Of a DNA stretch of 64,000 nt, positions 26,352 to 36,147 are shown piece after piece; within the stretch, counting starts at the first letter, position 1; each line of letters begins with the position of its first letter. The position numbers and the translations under genes were made by a program. The DNA comes from Leifsonia poae (lineage in GTDB: Bacteria > Actinomycetota > Actinomycetes > Actinomycetales > Microbacteriaceae): contig NZ_BSEN01000001.1 in assembly GCF_027921845.1 (NCBI RefSeq), positions 554,014-618,013 on the forward strand, written 5' to 3'. The notes under the pieces are model-generated. The model had not been told where the DNA came from. It worked only from the letters and a program-made list of their open reading frames with translations, and searched no databases.

Positions 26352-27239
26352 TCAGAGCGCGGCGTACACCTCGCGCAGGAGGGAAGCCGTCTCGCTCGGC
26401 GTCTTGCCGACCTTGACACCGGCGGCCTCGAGGGCCTCCTTCTTCGCCTGTGCGGTACCGGCCGAGCCCGAGACGATCGCGCCGGCGTGGCCCATCGTCT
26501 TGCCCTCCGGCGCGGTGAAGCCGGCGACGTAGCCGACGACCGGCTTGGTCACGTTGGCCTTGATGAAGTCGGCTGCCCGCTCTTCCGCGTCGCCGCCGAT
26601 CTCGCCGATCATCACGATCGCCTTGGTCTCCGGGTCGGCCTCGAACGCGGCGAGCGCGTCGATGTGCGTCGTGCCGATGATCGGGTCGCCGCCGATGCCG
26701 ATGGCGGTCGAGAAGCCCAGGTCGCGCAGCTCGTACATCATCTGGTAGGTCAGCGTGCCCGACTTCGAGACGAGACCGATCGGGCCCTTGCCCGTGATGT
26801 TGGCCGGGGTGATGCCGACGAGCGACTCACCCGGGGTGATGATGCCGGGGCAGTTCGGACCGATGATGCGGGTCTTGTTGCCCTTCTCCTGCGCGTAGGC
26901 CCAGAACTCGGCCGAGTCCTGCACGGGCACGCCCTCGGTGATGATCACGAGCAGCGGGATCTCGGCGTCGATCGCCTCGATCACCGCATCCTTCGTGAAC
27001 GCCGGGGGGACGAATGCGATCGACACGTCGGCGCCGGTCTTCTCGATGGCCTCGGCGACCGTGCCGAACACGGGCAGCTCGACGTCGCCGTGCGTGACGG
27101 TCGTGCCGGCCTTGCGCGCGTTCACGCCGCCGACGACCTGCGTGCCGGCCTTCAGCATGAGGGCGGTGTGCTTGGTGCCCTCACCGCCGGTGATGCCCTG
27201 CACGATGACCTTGGAATCCTTGTTGAGGAAGATAGACAT
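26352..27239 (-). CDS. sucD: Succinyl-CoA synthetase, alpha subunit
   Basis: 295 residues, full length. With SucC it converts succinyl-CoA to succinate with nucleotide triphosphate formation in the TCA cycle. [20 protein letters not shown] is the CoA-binding N-terminus, [12 protein letters not shown] lines the CoA site and [13 protein letters not shown] carries the phosphohistidine near residue 247. ATG at 27239 follows AGAAG; 16 bp separate it from sucC, so they form an operon. Confidence 0.97.
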   Translation of the reverse strand: MSIFLNKDSKVIVQGITGGEGTKHTALMLKAGTQVVGGVNARKAGTTVTHGDVELPVFGTVAEAIEKTGADVSIAFVPPAFTKDAVIEAIDAEIPLLVIITEGVPVQDSAEFWAYAQEKGNKTRIIGPNCPGIITPGESLVGITPANITGKGPIGLVSKSGTLTYQMMYELRDLGFSTAIGIGGDPIIGTTHIDALAAFEADPETKAIVMIGEIGGDAEERAADFIKANVTKPVVGYVAGFTAPEGKTMGHAGAIVSGSAGTAQAKKEALEAAGVKVGKTPSETASLLREVYAAL

Positions 27240-27255
27240 TGTTCTTCTCGCGCCC

Positions 27256-28419
27256 TTACTTCGCAGCCAGTTCGGCGGCCTTGTCGGCGCCTTCGTCCAT
27301 GGTGAGAGCCAGCGTCACCAGCGGGTGAGCTGCCTCGGTGAGGATGCGGCGACCCTCGTCGACGTTGTTGCCGTCGAGACGCACCACGAGCGGCTTGTTC
27401 GCCTCGTCGCCGAGGATCTCCAGCGCCTTGACGATGCCGTTCGCGACGGCATCGCAGGCGGTGATCCCTCCGAAGACGTTGACGAACACGCTCTTGACCT
27501 GCGGGTCGTTGAGGATCACGTCGAGCCCGGCCGCCATGACGGCTGCCGACGCTCCGCCGCCGATGTCGAGGAAGTTGGCGGGCTTGACGCCCTTGTGCTT
27601 CTCGCCGGCGTACGCGACCACGTCGAGGGTGCTCATGACCAGCCCCGCGCCGTTGCCGATGATGCCGACCTCGCCGTCGAGCTTCACGTAGTTGAGGTCG
27701 CTCGCCTTCGCCTTGGCCTCGAGCGGGTCTGCTGCTGCCGCGTCCTCGAGCGCCTCGTGGTTCGGGTGGCGGAAGCCGGCGTTCTCGTCGAGCGTGACCT
27801 TGCCGTCGAGGGCGATGATGTCGCCCTCCTCGGTGAGCACGAGCGGGTTGACCTCGACGAGCGTCGCGTCCTCGCCCTTGTACACGTCGTAGAGCTTCAC
27901 GAAGACGTCGGCGACCTTCTCGACGAGCTCGTCGGGGAAGCCGGCGGCCTTCGCGATCTCCGTGGCCTTCGCGGTGTCGACACCGGTGATCGGGTCGACC
28001 TCGATACGGGCGAGCGCCTCGGGCTTCTCGACCGCGAGCTGCTCGATCTCCATGCCGCCCTCGACGCTCGTGAGCGACAGGTAGGAGCGGTTGGCCCGGT
28101 CCAGCAGCACCGAGAAGTAGAACTCCTTCGCGATGCGGGCGCCGCCGGCGACCATCACGCGACGGACGATGTGGCCCTTGATGTCGAGACCCAGGATGGC
28201 GCGAGCCGCCTCTTCCGCCTCGTCAGGGTTCTTGGCGACCTTGACGCCGCCGGCCTTGCCACGACCACCCACCTTGACCTGCGCCTTGACGACGACCACG
28301 CCGCCGAGCTTCTCGGCCGCTGCGCGCACCTCCTCGGGGGTGTCCGCGACGATGCCCGGAAGGACCGGGACCCCGTACTGCTCAAACAGGTCTCTGGCCT
28401 GATACTCGTATAGATCCAC
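27256..28419 (-). CDS. sucC: Succinyl-CoA synthetase, beta subunit
   Basis: 387 residues, the usual length. ATP-grasp N-terminal domain beginning [19 protein letters not shown] and [19 protein letters not shown]-terminal CoA-ligase domain with [18 protein letters not shown] and [18 protein letters not shown] use GTG at 28419, since all family members start with [M/V]DLYEYQ; the frame upstream is not conserved. The SD is weak (GGAT). Promoter probably in the 28420-28695 gap, where an AT-rich stretch TTTATCT occurs on this strand. Confidence 0.96.
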   Translation of the reverse strand: MDLYEYQARDLFEQYGVPVLPGIVADTPEEVRAAAEKLGGVVVVKAQVKVGGRGKAGGVKVAKNPDEAEEAARAILGLDIKGHIVRRVMVAGGARIAKEFYFSVLLDRANRSYLSLTSVEGGMEIEQLAVEKPEALARIEVDPITGVDTAKATEIAKAAGFPDELVEKVADVFVKLYDVYKGEDATLVEVNPLVLTEEGDIIALDGKVTLDENAGFRHPNHEALEDAAAADPLEAKAKASDLNYVKLDGEVGIIGNGAGLVMSTLDVVAYAGEKHKGVKPANFLDIGGGASAAVMAAGLDVILNDPQVKSVFVNVFGGITACDAVANGIVKALEILGDEANKPLVVRLDGNNVDEGRRILTEAAHPLVTLALTMDEGADKAAELAAK

Positions 28420-28695
28420 GGTTATCCAATCCGCTGGTGCCGCGCGCGCTCGTGACGTGCGCTTTGTGGTTTTCTGGGCGGTTTCCAACGCGATTTAGCT
28501 CGACGCCGAGATAAATTCGCCAGTGAGAACTCTAGCGCGTCCGGCTGAACGCCCGCGCAACGGCCGGGTGGCCGGGTGGCCGACGACCGGGTGTCCGGAT
28601 GGGCCGACGCCTCCACATGCGCACCCCACCTCGAGGCTCTCCACAGTTAGCGGCCGCGCGGTCCGCAGGGCGTTCCGAACCGCGAGCGTTGAGCC
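28420..28695. other. Divergent intergenic region sucC / surface protein
   Basis: 276 bp with no convincing reading frame. It holds a GC-rich run of imperfect gccgggtg repeats (28562-28600) and a relatively AT-rich patch near 28494-28515 that may carry the sucC promoter. No riboswitch-like fold was recognised. Confidence 0.5.
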
Positions 28696-30198
28696 ATGAC
28701 ACATCGCCTCACCTCTGCCGCAACGACCTTCGCTCTGCTCGCCCTCCTCGTCTTCCTCTCGGTCGTCGCCCCCGCCGCGCGCGCCGACGCCCTCACAGCG
28801 AACGGCCACGGCCCCGGCTACTTCTCCAGCGACGGATGGTGGCTCGGAACCTACACGCTCGACGACGGCTCTCAGGGATTCTGTCTCAACGCCGGCCGCG
28901 AGAGCCCCGTCGGGTTCGGCGCCGACGTCGTCGAGGGTGAGACGCTCGGCTGGTTCACGCCCGAGAAGTCCGCCCAGCTCGCCTACATCTCGCGCAGCTG
29001 GGCGGGCACCTCCGACCGCACCACAGCCGCGGCCGGGCAGCTGGCCACGTGGATGATCGCGGGGCTCAATGGGAAGACGCCCGAGTCGTACGCCGCGCGA
29101 GCCGGCGCAGACGCTGCGAAGGTGCTGGCTCGCGCGAAGTCGATGATCACCGAGACGCAACGGCAGGCGTCTCGCGCCGTGAGGGCCACCACCACCGTCG
29201 AGCTCGCCGACGCCGCCGCGGGCCGGGCACGGGTGGAGCTCGTCGTCGACCGGCTGACCGGCACCGAGATGATCGCGCCACGGACGCACTCGGCGACGGT
29301 CGAGCTGGTGGGCGCGGTCTTCGACGACGGGACGACCTCGGCCACGGTGAGCAACGGCGTCGACCTGTCGATCACGCCGACCGGCACCGAGCAGACCGTC
29401 TCCGTCACCGCCGCCGCGGCTTTCGGGGAGCTCCCGTACGGCGACCGGCTTCGGGTGGCCGTCCCGCGGGGCGACGCGCAGTCCCTGCTGATCGCCGTGC
29501 CGGCGACCGCGAAGGCGTCGGCCGAGGCCGAGGTCACCGGCGTCTCGCCGCTGCCGTTCCAGCCCGTCGTCCGCACCGTCACGAGTGCGGCCGAGGCGAC
29601 TCCCGGCGCTGCCGTCAGCGATCACCTGACCGTCGAGGTCGAGCAGGGAGACGGACTCCTCCCCACCTGGGGCGTCTGGTCCTCCGACGACGGCATGCAG
29701 CCCGTCGGGGCGATCGTCGAGAGCACCCTCCTCGGACCGTTCCCCGAGGAGATCGAGCCGGCGCCGACGGCCCCGGACGGTGCACCCGTCGTGTGCACCG
29801 TCGAACTGGCCATCTCCGGACCCGGGGAGTACGACACCGAGCCGTGCACCGTCAGCGAACCCGGCAACTACGTCTGGGTCGAGAGGATCGAACCGGAACG
29901 CACGCCGGCCGATCAGGGTGGTTCCCGTCTGCGAGCGTGGCAGTCGACGTTCGGCGTCGCCAGCGAGATCACACAGGTGGTCGCTCCCGCCGCTCCCGTA
30001 GCCCCCGAGGCCCCCGAAGTGCCGGCACCAGCACCGGCACCGGCCGTGGCAGCACTCGCGGCCACCGGAACCGACGTCCCCGTGCCGGTTGTGGCGGCTG
30101 CCGCGGCCTCCGTCATCGGCGGGAGCGCTGCTCTCGTCGTCGCGCTGAAGACTCGTCGTCGTTCGGCGCATCGAGCTGGTAAGCGCAGGTCGGCCTGA
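28696..30198 (+). CDS. Secreted, sortase-anchored surface protein with possible thioester-like domain
   Basis: 500 residues. Signal peptide 1-30 (FALLALLVFLSVVAPAARA). C-terminus: Pro/Ala stretch, LAATGTD near residue 452, a hydrophobic helix and RRR, which fits the LAXTG signal of class E sortases. The N-terminal domain (33-130) has QGFCLNAGRESPVG and GQLATWMI; this Cys and Gln spacing resembles thioester (TQXA) adhesin domains, though the T before Q is replaced by G. Two further Cys (VVCTVEL and TEPCTV) likely form a disulfide. It may be an adhesin on the cell wall. The thioester is a hypothesis. Confidence 0.7.
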   Translation: MTHRLTSAATTFALLALLVFLSVVAPAARADALTANGHGPGYFSSDGWWLGTYTLDDGSQGFCLNAGRESPVGFGADVVEGETLGWFTPEKSAQLAYISRSWAGTSDRTTAAAGQLATWMIAGLNGKTPESYAARAGADAAKVLARAKSMITETQRQASRAVRATTTVELADAAAGRARVELVVDRLTGTEMIAPRTHSATVELVGAVFDDGTTSATVSNGVDLSITPTGTEQTVSVTAAAAFGELPYGDRLRVAVPRGDAQSLLIAVPATAKASAEAEVTGVSPLPFQPVVRTVTSAAEATPGAAVSDHLTVEVEQGDGLLPTWGVWSSDDGMQPVGAIVESTLLGPFPEEIEPAPTAPDGAPVVCTVELAISGPGEYDTEPCTVSEPGNYVWVERIEPERTPADQGGSRLRAWQSTFGVASEITQVVAPAAPVAPEAPEVPAPAPAPAVAALAATGTDVPVPVVAAAAASVIGGSAALVVALKTRRRSAHRAGKRRSA

Positions 30199-30334
30199 TG
30201 ACGGCAGCGTCTGCGATGGCGCCGGGTCTCCGATGGCGCCGGGTCTCCGTCGGTGCCGGTTCTCTGCGTCAGATCCCCGCCCGAATGCCCATGCCGTGTC
30301 GCTTCTTCGCAGAAACGCGCGGGAGGATGGCTGC

Positions 30335-31162
30335 GTGCCCATCACGTCGACCCGTCGAGATCTCACCGACGTCGCCGCCGAGGCCCTCAACCTCGTCGGC
30401 GGCGGCCGGGCCCTGCTGCTGCAGATCGCCCACCCCGCGGTCGGTCGCGGCGTCGTCGAGCACAGCGACTTCGCGACCCGCATCATGGACCGCCTGCACG
30501 CGACCATGACGTACGTCTACGCCTCGGTGTACGCGGACCCCGAAGAGCTGGCCACGATCCGGCGCGCGGTGAACCGCGCCCATGTTCCCGTCCAGGCTCC
30601 CGCTGGCACGGCCGGGCCGGCCTACAACGCCTTCGATCCGGAACTCCAGCTGTGGGTCGCGGCGACGCTCTACGAGACCATGATGACCATCTACGAGCGC
30701 GTCTTCCCGGCGCTCACCGATGACGAGGCCGACACGATCTACCGCGACTTCGCCGTGGTCGGAACCGGGCTGCAGCTGCCCGCCTCGCTGTGGCCGGCCG
30801 ATCGTCGCGCGTTCGCCGCCTATTGGAACGAGACGCTCGCCCTGCTGCAGCCGACCGCGGAGACGACGCGGGTCGCGAGTCAGCTCCTGCAGCCGCGCGG
30901 GGTTCCCTGGTGGGTGCGCGCCCTCATGCCGCAGGGGCGGCTCGTGACCATCGGTCTCCTGCCGGACGGCGTGCGCGCGGGCTTCGGCCTGGCGTGGACC
31001 TCCCGCGACCAGCGACGTTTCGACGGCTGGATGCGCTGGGCTGCGCGGGTCTACCCGCGACTGCCCCGTTCCCTTCGGCATCGGCCCAAGGAGATCTACC
31101 TGAAGCGGCTGCGACGGATGACCGCCGACGACGCCGCGAGACGCGACCGCGCGACTCCCTAG
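30335..31162 (+). CDS. Oxygenase MpaB-like family protein (DUF2236)
   Basis: 275 residues. Starts TRRDLTDVAAEALNLVGGGR and has LLLQIAHPAVGRGVVEHSDF, MTYVYASVYADPEEL, AFDPELQLWVAATLYETM and YWNETLALL, the His/Arg-rich conserved set of the latex-clearing/MpaB haem-like oxygenase superfamily. Reaction and substrate unknown. GTG at 30335 has GGGAGG upstream; longer upstream reading frame overlaps the preceding gene's trailer without protein-like sequence. The gene stands alone between the surface protein and a convergent FUSC gene. Confidence 0.8.
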   Translation: MPITSTRRDLTDVAAEALNLVGGGRALLLQIAHPAVGRGVVEHSDFATRIMDRLHATMTYVYASVYADPEELATIRRAVNRAHVPVQAPAGTAGPAYNAFDPELQLWVAATLYETMMTIYERVFPALTDDEADTIYRDFAVVGTGLQLPASLWPADRRAFAAYWNETLALLQPTAETTRVASQLLQPRGVPWWVRALMPQGRLVTIGLLPDGVRAGFGLAWTSRDQRRFDGWMRWAARVYPRLPRSLRHRPKEIYLKRLRRMTADDAARRDRATP

Positions 31163-31228
31163 CCGCAGGCGCGGTCCGGCCGCCGGGAGGCAGAACACGC
31201 TCCCCCCTCGACTCCCTGACTGCCGCCC

Positions 31229-31296
31229 GACTACGCAGCCACCCCGACCACGCAGCCACCCCGACCACGCAGCTACCCGGGCCACGCAGCTACCCG
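31229..31296. repeat. Four tandem 17-bp repeats across the FUSC gene stop
   Basis: Units gactacgcagccacccc, gaccacgcagccacccc, gaccacgcagctacccg and ggccacgcagctacccg follow head to tail (31229-31245, 31246-31262, 31263-31279, 31280-31296). The last unit contains the stop codon of the minus-strand gene ending at 31290. Confidence 0.85.
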
Positions 31297-32423
31297 GCCG
31301 CCGGGGCTCCCCGCCGCCCAGATGACTCGACGAACCGACGCTCCACCCACCGGGCGGCGAGCACGAGCACGATGCCCACCCCCGCGCCGAGCACGGTCTC
31401 GAGCACCCGGTCGACGGCGAGCACGCTGAGGGGCACCGGACTCACCAGGTGCGACACCGACAGCGCCATCGGCGTGATGAACACCAGAGCGGAGCCGTAG
31501 TGCCGTCCGACCAGGATCTCCGCGAAGACCTGGCACACGACGATCACGGCGATCACGAACAGCGGAGGAGGCGACCAGAACAGCAGAAGCACCGTGACGC
31601 CCACGCCGACGACGGTTCCGACGATCCGGTGGACCGAACGGGAGATCGAGTGGGCCGACCTGGCGGGCGGGATGACGGCGACGAGGCTCACGATCGCCCA
31701 GTAGGCGTGGCCGAGGCCGAACAGCAGCGCAATTCCGCCGGCGATGAGCACACCGAGGAGGTTCTGGGCGATGGTGAGCCAGACGCGCAGGTCGCGAACG
31801 GCCCCGCGGTCGACGCTCGGGGCGCGGCGGAGCTCCTTGAAGAACAGCTCTCCGAACACGCCGCGATCGAGCCCGCGCGCACGTCGCAGCAGCCAGCCCG
31901 ACATCGTCAGCAGCCACGAGAACACCGCGACCGACGCCGCGAGCAGCACGCGCGGCACGATGTCGGCCGCGGGGGTCGGCACCGCGGCGCAGACGAGCAG
32001 AGCGAACACGAAGAACAACGGCTGGGCGGGGATCAGTTGGAACGTCGCTGCGAGAAGCGTCCCGCCGGCGACGATCACGAGCAGCAGCGGAGCGAGCAGC
32101 CAGAGGGGCTCGCCGAGCGCGGCGACGAGGATCCCGAGCGTGATGCTGACCAGCAGCGCGACCGCACCGACCGACACGCTCCGGATGCGCAACCGGTACG
32201 GCTCGTTGCGGCCGTAGAGCGCCGTGAACGCACCGAAGGTCGCATAGGCGGTCAGGTCCAGCCGGCCTACGGCGAGCAGCACCAACAACGGGACACCCAC
32301 CGCGAGCGCCGCACGCAGGCCCACTTCCACGCTGAGTCCCGAAGGCACCGAACGCCGTTCCGTCGGTCGCGCCCGCCCACCGTGCGACTCAGCGCCCGTT
32401 CCGCCGTCCGGCGCGGAGGCCAT
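31290..32423 (-). CDS. FUSC-family (aromatic acid exporter-like) membrane protein
   Basis: 377 residues with two sets of about five helices and a soluble link, as in FUSC/AaeB-like transporters. YATFGAFTALYGRNEP and the second-half repeat GHAYWAIVSLVAVIPPARSA followed by RSVHRIVGTVVGVG are the paired family motifs. Substrate unknown. ATG at 32423 shares one base with the pcrA stop (TGATG), so it is coupled to pcrA. The stop lies within tandem repeats. Confidence 0.82.
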   Translation of the reverse strand: MASAPDGGTGAESHGGRARPTERRSVPSGLSVEVGLRAALAVGVPLLVLLAVGRLDLTAYATFGAFTALYGRNEPYRLRIRSVSVGAVALLVSITLGILVAALGEPLWLLAPLLLVIVAGGTLLAATFQLIPAQPLFFVFALLVCAAVPTPAADIVPRVLLAASVAVFSWLLTMSGWLLRRARGLDRGVFGELFFKELRRAPSVDRGAVRDLRVWLTIAQNLLGVLIAGGIALLFGLGHAYWAIVSLVAVIPPARSAHSISRSVHRIVGTVVGVGVTVLLLFWSPPPLFVIAVIVVCQVFAEILVGRHYGSALVFITPMALSVSHLVSPVPLSVLAVDRVLETVLGAGVGIVLVLAARWVERRFVESSGRRGAPAAG

Positions 32424-34945
32424 CACAGCTTTTCGATGGGGGCGATCTTGATGAGGAGCTTCTTCGCGCCCACCTTCTCGAACTGCACGTGTGCCACGCG
32501 CTTCGCGCCCTCGCCGGTCACCGCGGTGACCCGGCCGTCGCCGAAGTCGCTGTGCCGGATGCGGTCGCCCGCCACGAGCTCCAGGTCGCCGTTGTCGCGC
32601 ACCTGCCCGGTGACCCGGTTCGGCCATTCCGCCTTCGGCCGGTCGGGCGCACGTCCGCCACCCGCGCCGTACCCGCCCGAGCCCGGACTATCGTTCCAGC
32701 GCGAGCCGGAGCCCGACGAACCGGAGCCCGACGAGCCGCTCCCGCTGCCGAGGCCCGGACGTCGCGCATTGAGCGCCCGCGACTGCGAACCGCCGCGGCC
32801 GTTCGCCGTGCCCGGGGACTGCTTCCAGTCGATCAGATCGGCGGGGATCTCCTGCAGGTACCGGCTGGGCATCGCCACCGCCGTCTCCCCGAACTGCGCC
32901 CTGGTCATCGCGAGCGACAGGAAGAGACGCTTCTTCGCCCGCGTGATGCCGACATAGAACAGACGCCGTTCCTCGGCCGGCCCGCCCGGCTCGTTCGCCG
33001 ACATCCGGTGCGGCAGCAGGTCTTCCTCGATGCCCGTGAGGAACACCGCGTCGTACTCGAGCCCCTTCGCGGTGTGCAGGGTCATCAGCGAGACCGTTCC
33101 GCTCGAGTCGTCGATCTCGTCGGCGGCCGCGACCAGCGACACCTCGGTGAGGAAGTCGATCAGCCCGCCATCCGGATTGTTGCGCGCGAACTCGCGGGTC
33201 ACCGCGACGAGCTCGTCGACGTTCTCGGCGCGCGCCTCGTCTTGCGGGTCGCGGCTGTTGCGGAGCGCGTCGAGGTACCCGCTCTCGTCGAGCAGGTAGG
33301 TGAGCACGTCGGCCACCGGCGATGCACCCGCCGGGTTGGCAGGGTCGACCATTTCCGTCGCCGTGTCGAGGAGACCGGCGAGCTGCAGGATCGCGGCCGT
33401 CACCTTCGGGCCGAGCCCGAGCGAGCCCGCGTCGCGCATCGCCTGGCGGAAGCTCACGCCGTTGTCGTCGGCGTAACTGCCCAGCTGGGTTTCGGTGGCA
33501 GGGCCGATGCCGCGCTTGGGCGTGTTCAGGATGCGCCGCAGTGCGAGGGCGTCGTCGGGATTCGCCACCGCCGTGAGGTAGGCCATCGCGTCTTTGATCT
33601 CGGCGCGCTCGTAGAACTTGGTGCCGCCCATGATGCGGTACGGCAGGGCCGAGCGGATGAAGATCTCCTCCAGCGCACGCGTCTGCGCGTTCGTGCGGTA
33701 GAAGACCGCGATCTCGCTGTAGGCCATGCCCGCCGCGTGGAGCTTCTCGATCTCGTCGGCTACGAACTGCGCCTCGTCGTGACCGGAGTACCCCGTGAAC
33801 CCGATGATCTTGTCGCCGTCGCCGACCGCCGTCCACAGCTTCTTGTCTTTGCGGTCGAAGTTGTTGGCGATCACCGAGTTCGCGGCGCTCAGGATGTTCT
33901 GCGTCGACCGGTAGTTCTGCTCGAGCAGCACCACCTTCGCTCCCGGGAAGTCGCGCTCGAACTCGACGATGTTGCGGATGTCGGCGCCGCGGAACGCGTA
34001 GATCGACTGATCGGAGTCGCCGACGACGGTGAGCGAGGCGCCGGGGATGACGCCGAGGGGGTCGCGCATCCGGTCGACGTGGTGGCCCTGCGCCTCGAGC
34101 TCGTCGGCGATCGCAGGGGCGATCGGCATGGTCAGCTCGCGGATCAGCGAATACTGCGCGTGGTTCGTGTCCTGGTACTCGTCGACCAGGATGTGCCGGA
34201 ACCGCCGCTGATAGAGCGCCGCGACCTTGGGGAACGCACGGAAGAGGAAGACGGTCTCCGCGATGAGGTCGTCGAAGTCGAAGGCATTCGCGCTGCGCAG
34301 CTGCCGGGTGTACTGCCGGAAGATCTCGAGGAACATGACCTCTTGCGGGTCGCTCAGATTGGCCGACCGGGCGTACGTCTCGATGTCGGTGAGCTCGTTC
34401 TTGAGCTTCGAGATGCGCGCGGCGGCGCCCGCGACCGTGAAGCCGAGGGTGTCGGCATCCAGCCCCTTGATGATGCGCTTGAGCAGGGCGCGCGTGTCGC
34501 CCGAGTCGTAGATCGTGAAGCTCTGCGTCTTGCCGATCGTCTCGGCCTCGCGACGCAGGATGCGCACACACGCCGAGTGGAAGGTCGAGATCCACATCCC
34601 CTGCGCCGTGTCGCCGACGAGAGCCTGCACGCGCTCGCGCATCTCCGCGGCCGCCTTGTTGGTGAACGTGATCGCGAGGATCTGGCTCGGCCACGCCTCG
34701 CGGCTCTGGAGCAGACCGGCGATGCGGCGCGTGAGCACGCTCGTCTTGCCCGACCCGGCGCCGGCGACGATCAGCAGCGCCGCGCCACGGTACTCGGCCG
34801 CCTCCCGCTGCTGCGGGTTGAGACCGGCGAAGAGCCGCTCGTGCGCGCTGTCGGAGCCGCCGTCGCCCGAGGGACCACCCTGCCGGCCGTCGAGAATGAT
34901 GGGGGTGGCGGAGTTCGAGGTGTCGGGGTTGGAGAGGCTCGTCAT
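32423..34945 (-). CDS. pcrA: ATP-dependent DNA helicase PcrA/UvrD
   Basis: 840 residues, SF1A helicase for repair and replication-fork clearing. LNPQQREAAEYRGAALLIVAG (Q motif), AGAGSGKTSVLTRR (Walker A), LVDEYQDTNHAQY (Walker B), VVGDSDQSIYAFRGADI, TLHTAKGLEYDAVFLTGIEE and the C-terminal Tudor-like end GDRIRHSDFGDGRVTAVTGEG. A Gly/Ser-rich linker sits near residue 740. I favour ATG at 34945: TAAAAT (34956-34961) is ten bases upstream and would start the mRNA just before it; an in-frame ATG at 34978 would overlap that box. Confidence 0.95.
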   Translation of the reverse strand: MTSLSNPDTSNSATPIILDGRQGGPSGDGGSDSAHERLFAGLNPQQREAAEYRGAALLIVAGAGSGKTSVLTRRIAGLLQSREAWPSQILAITFTNKAAAEMRERVQALVGDTAQGMWISTFHSACVRILRREAETIGKTQSFTIYDSGDTRALLKRIIKGLDADTLGFTVAGAAARISKLKNELTDIETYARSANLSDPQEVMFLEIFRQYTRQLRSANAFDFDDLIAETVFLFRAFPKVAALYQRRFRHILVDEYQDTNHAQYSLIRELTMPIAPAIADELEAQGHHVDRMRDPLGVIPGASLTVVGDSDQSIYAFRGADIRNIVEFERDFPGAKVVLLEQNYRSTQNILSAANSVIANNFDRKDKKLWTAVGDGDKIIGFTGYSGHDEAQFVADEIEKLHAAGMAYSEIAVFYRTNAQTRALEEIFIRSALPYRIMGGTKFYERAEIKDAMAYLTAVANPDDALALRRILNTPKRGIGPATETQLGSYADDNGVSFRQAMRDAGSLGLGPKVTAAILQLAGLLDTATEMVDPANPAGASPVADVLTYLLDESGYLDALRNSRDPQDEARAENVDELVAVTREFARNNPDGGLIDFLTEVSLVAAADEIDDSSGTVSLMTLHTAKGLEYDAVFLTGIEEDLLPHRMSANEPGGPAEERRLFYVGITRAKKRLFLSLAMTRAQFGETAVAMPSRYLQEIPADLIDWKQSPGTANGRGGSQSRALNARRPGLGSGSGSSGSGSSGSGSRWNDSPGSGGYGAGGGRAPDRPKAEWPNRVTGQVRDNGDLELVAGDRIRHSDFGDGRVTAVTGEGAKRVAHVQFEKVGAKKLLIKIAPIEKL

Positions 34946-34955
34946 GTCTCCATCG

Positions 34956-34961
34956 ATTTTA
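34956..34961 (-). promoter_or_regulatory. -10 box of pcrA, near-leaderless start
   Basis: TAAAAT on the minus strand, ten bases before ATG 34945. The short transcript leader carries GGAG immediately before the start. Confidence 0.4.
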
Positions 34962-35025
34962 GCCGCCACCACCGTCATCCGGGTTCCGCGCGCGGATCAC
35001 CGGCGCCGTCCCGGCCGCGTCCGCG

Positions 35026-36084
35026 CTACCGGCCGTCGCGCACGGCCACCGCGAGGTCCGGATGATCGACGAAGACGCCGTCCACCCCGGAGTTGAGCAC
35101 GATCGAGAACAACCGGCGCCAGTCGCCCCATTGGGCGTCGAGAGCCTCGGCCCGCCGAAACTCCGCCGGCAGCAGCCCGTTCTCCGGCCGCAGCGTCCAG
35201 CAGAACACCTCGAGCCCGGCGGAGTGCGCCGTGTCCACGAGATCCGACGTCACCGCGCCCACATCGTCGCCGTCGTCGAACAACGCCACCGCGACCGATC
35301 CGGAGGCCAGCACCTGCCCCGTCTCGACGCTGATCCCGTCGACGCGCTCGGCCGGTCCCGCTGCCGCGAGCGCATAGAGTCCGCGTGCCGTCAGGTCATC
35401 CGCGTACCCCGGAGCCGTCGACCCCAGCCGCGCCACCCGGTCGGCCGGCGCTCCCTCGTCTTCGAGCAGGTACACCCGCTTGCCCCGGAAGCCGCGGCCG
35501 TGCAGCCGGGTCAGCACGGTCTTCTCGAAGCTCTCCACCACCAGCCCGGGGTTGTCGAACCAGCCCGCCTCGCCCAACTCGCTCGCGAACAGCTCGTCGA
35601 GGGGCAGGCCGATCGACTCGAAGTACGTCGCGTGCTTGAGCTCGGCGACGATCCCGAGCAGTCGCGCCGCGTCGTCGCTCGCGCGCTCCACGATCGTGAA
35701 CAGGTCGCTCAGTCGCAGCAGCGGGTACCGTCCGTCGAACGTCGAGCTCGCCTGCCGGATGCCTCCCAGCCGCTCCTTCGCCCGCAGCGTCGTCAGCTCC
35801 GCCCAGGTGAAATCCTCCGTGAACCACCCGGTGACCTCCGCCCCGTCGACCTCCTTGGTCGTGCGCTTCGCCGCGAACTCCGGATGCTCGGCGACATCCG
35901 TCGTGCCCGAGATCTCGTTCTCGTGCCGCAGCACGAGCACGCCGTCCTTCGACGCGACCAGGTCCGGCTCCACGGCGTCCGCCCCGAGAGCGAAGGCGAG
36001 CTCGTAGGCCGCCGCCGTGTGTTCGGGGCGGTACCCGCACGCGCCCCGATGACCGATGATCAGGGGGCCTGTATGCGCGCGCAT
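35026..36084 (-). CDS. Glycerophosphodiester phosphodiesterase
   Basis: 352 residues. It should hydrolyse glycerophosphodiesters to glycerol-3-phosphate and an alcohol. LIIGHRGACGYRPEHTAAAY has the HRG and PEHT catalytic His region; GADAVEPDLVASKDGVLVLRH holds the metal-binding Glu/Asp and second His; NSGVDGVFVDHPDLA ends the TIM barrel. No signal peptide, so cytoplasmic. ATG at 36084 lies six bases after a TAGTAT -10 box. Divergent from the membrane protein at 36148. Confidence 0.92.
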   Translation of the reverse strand: MRAHTGPLIIGHRGACGYRPEHTAAAYELAFALGADAVEPDLVASKDGVLVLRHENEISGTTDVAEHPEFAAKRTTKEVDGAEVTGWFTEDFTWAELTTLRAKERLGGIRQASSTFDGRYPLLRLSDLFTIVERASDDAARLLGIVAELKHATYFESIGLPLDELFASELGEAGWFDNPGLVVESFEKTVLTRLHGRGFRGKRVYLLEDEGAPADRVARLGSTAPGYADDLTARGLYALAAAGPAERVDGISVETGQVLASGSVAVALFDDGDDVGAVTSDLVDTAHSAGLEVFCWTLRPENGLLPAEFRRAEALDAQWGDWRRLFSIVLNSGVDGVFVDHPDLAVAVRDGR

Positions 36085-36090
36085 GGAGCG

Positions 36091-36096
36091 ATACTA
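36091..36096 (-). promoter_or_regulatory. -10 box, leaderless start of the phosphodiesterase gene
   Basis: TAGTAT on the minus strand, ending six bases before ATG 36084; the space holds no ribosome binding site. Confidence 0.5.
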
Positions 36097-36147
36097 GCCC
36101 GCGGTCGGGGGCTGGTCGCCCGCTCATCCGGGTGACAGAATCAACGC

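Noticed and set aside
26487-28413. Long plus-strand frames opposite sucD and sucC
   Set aside because: Shadow frames of the strongly conserved succinyl-CoA synthetase genes.
28562-28640. A replication-origin-like DnaA box cluster (ctccacag)
   Set aside because: Only one loose match, no AT-rich unwinding region and no dnaA/dnaN nearby.
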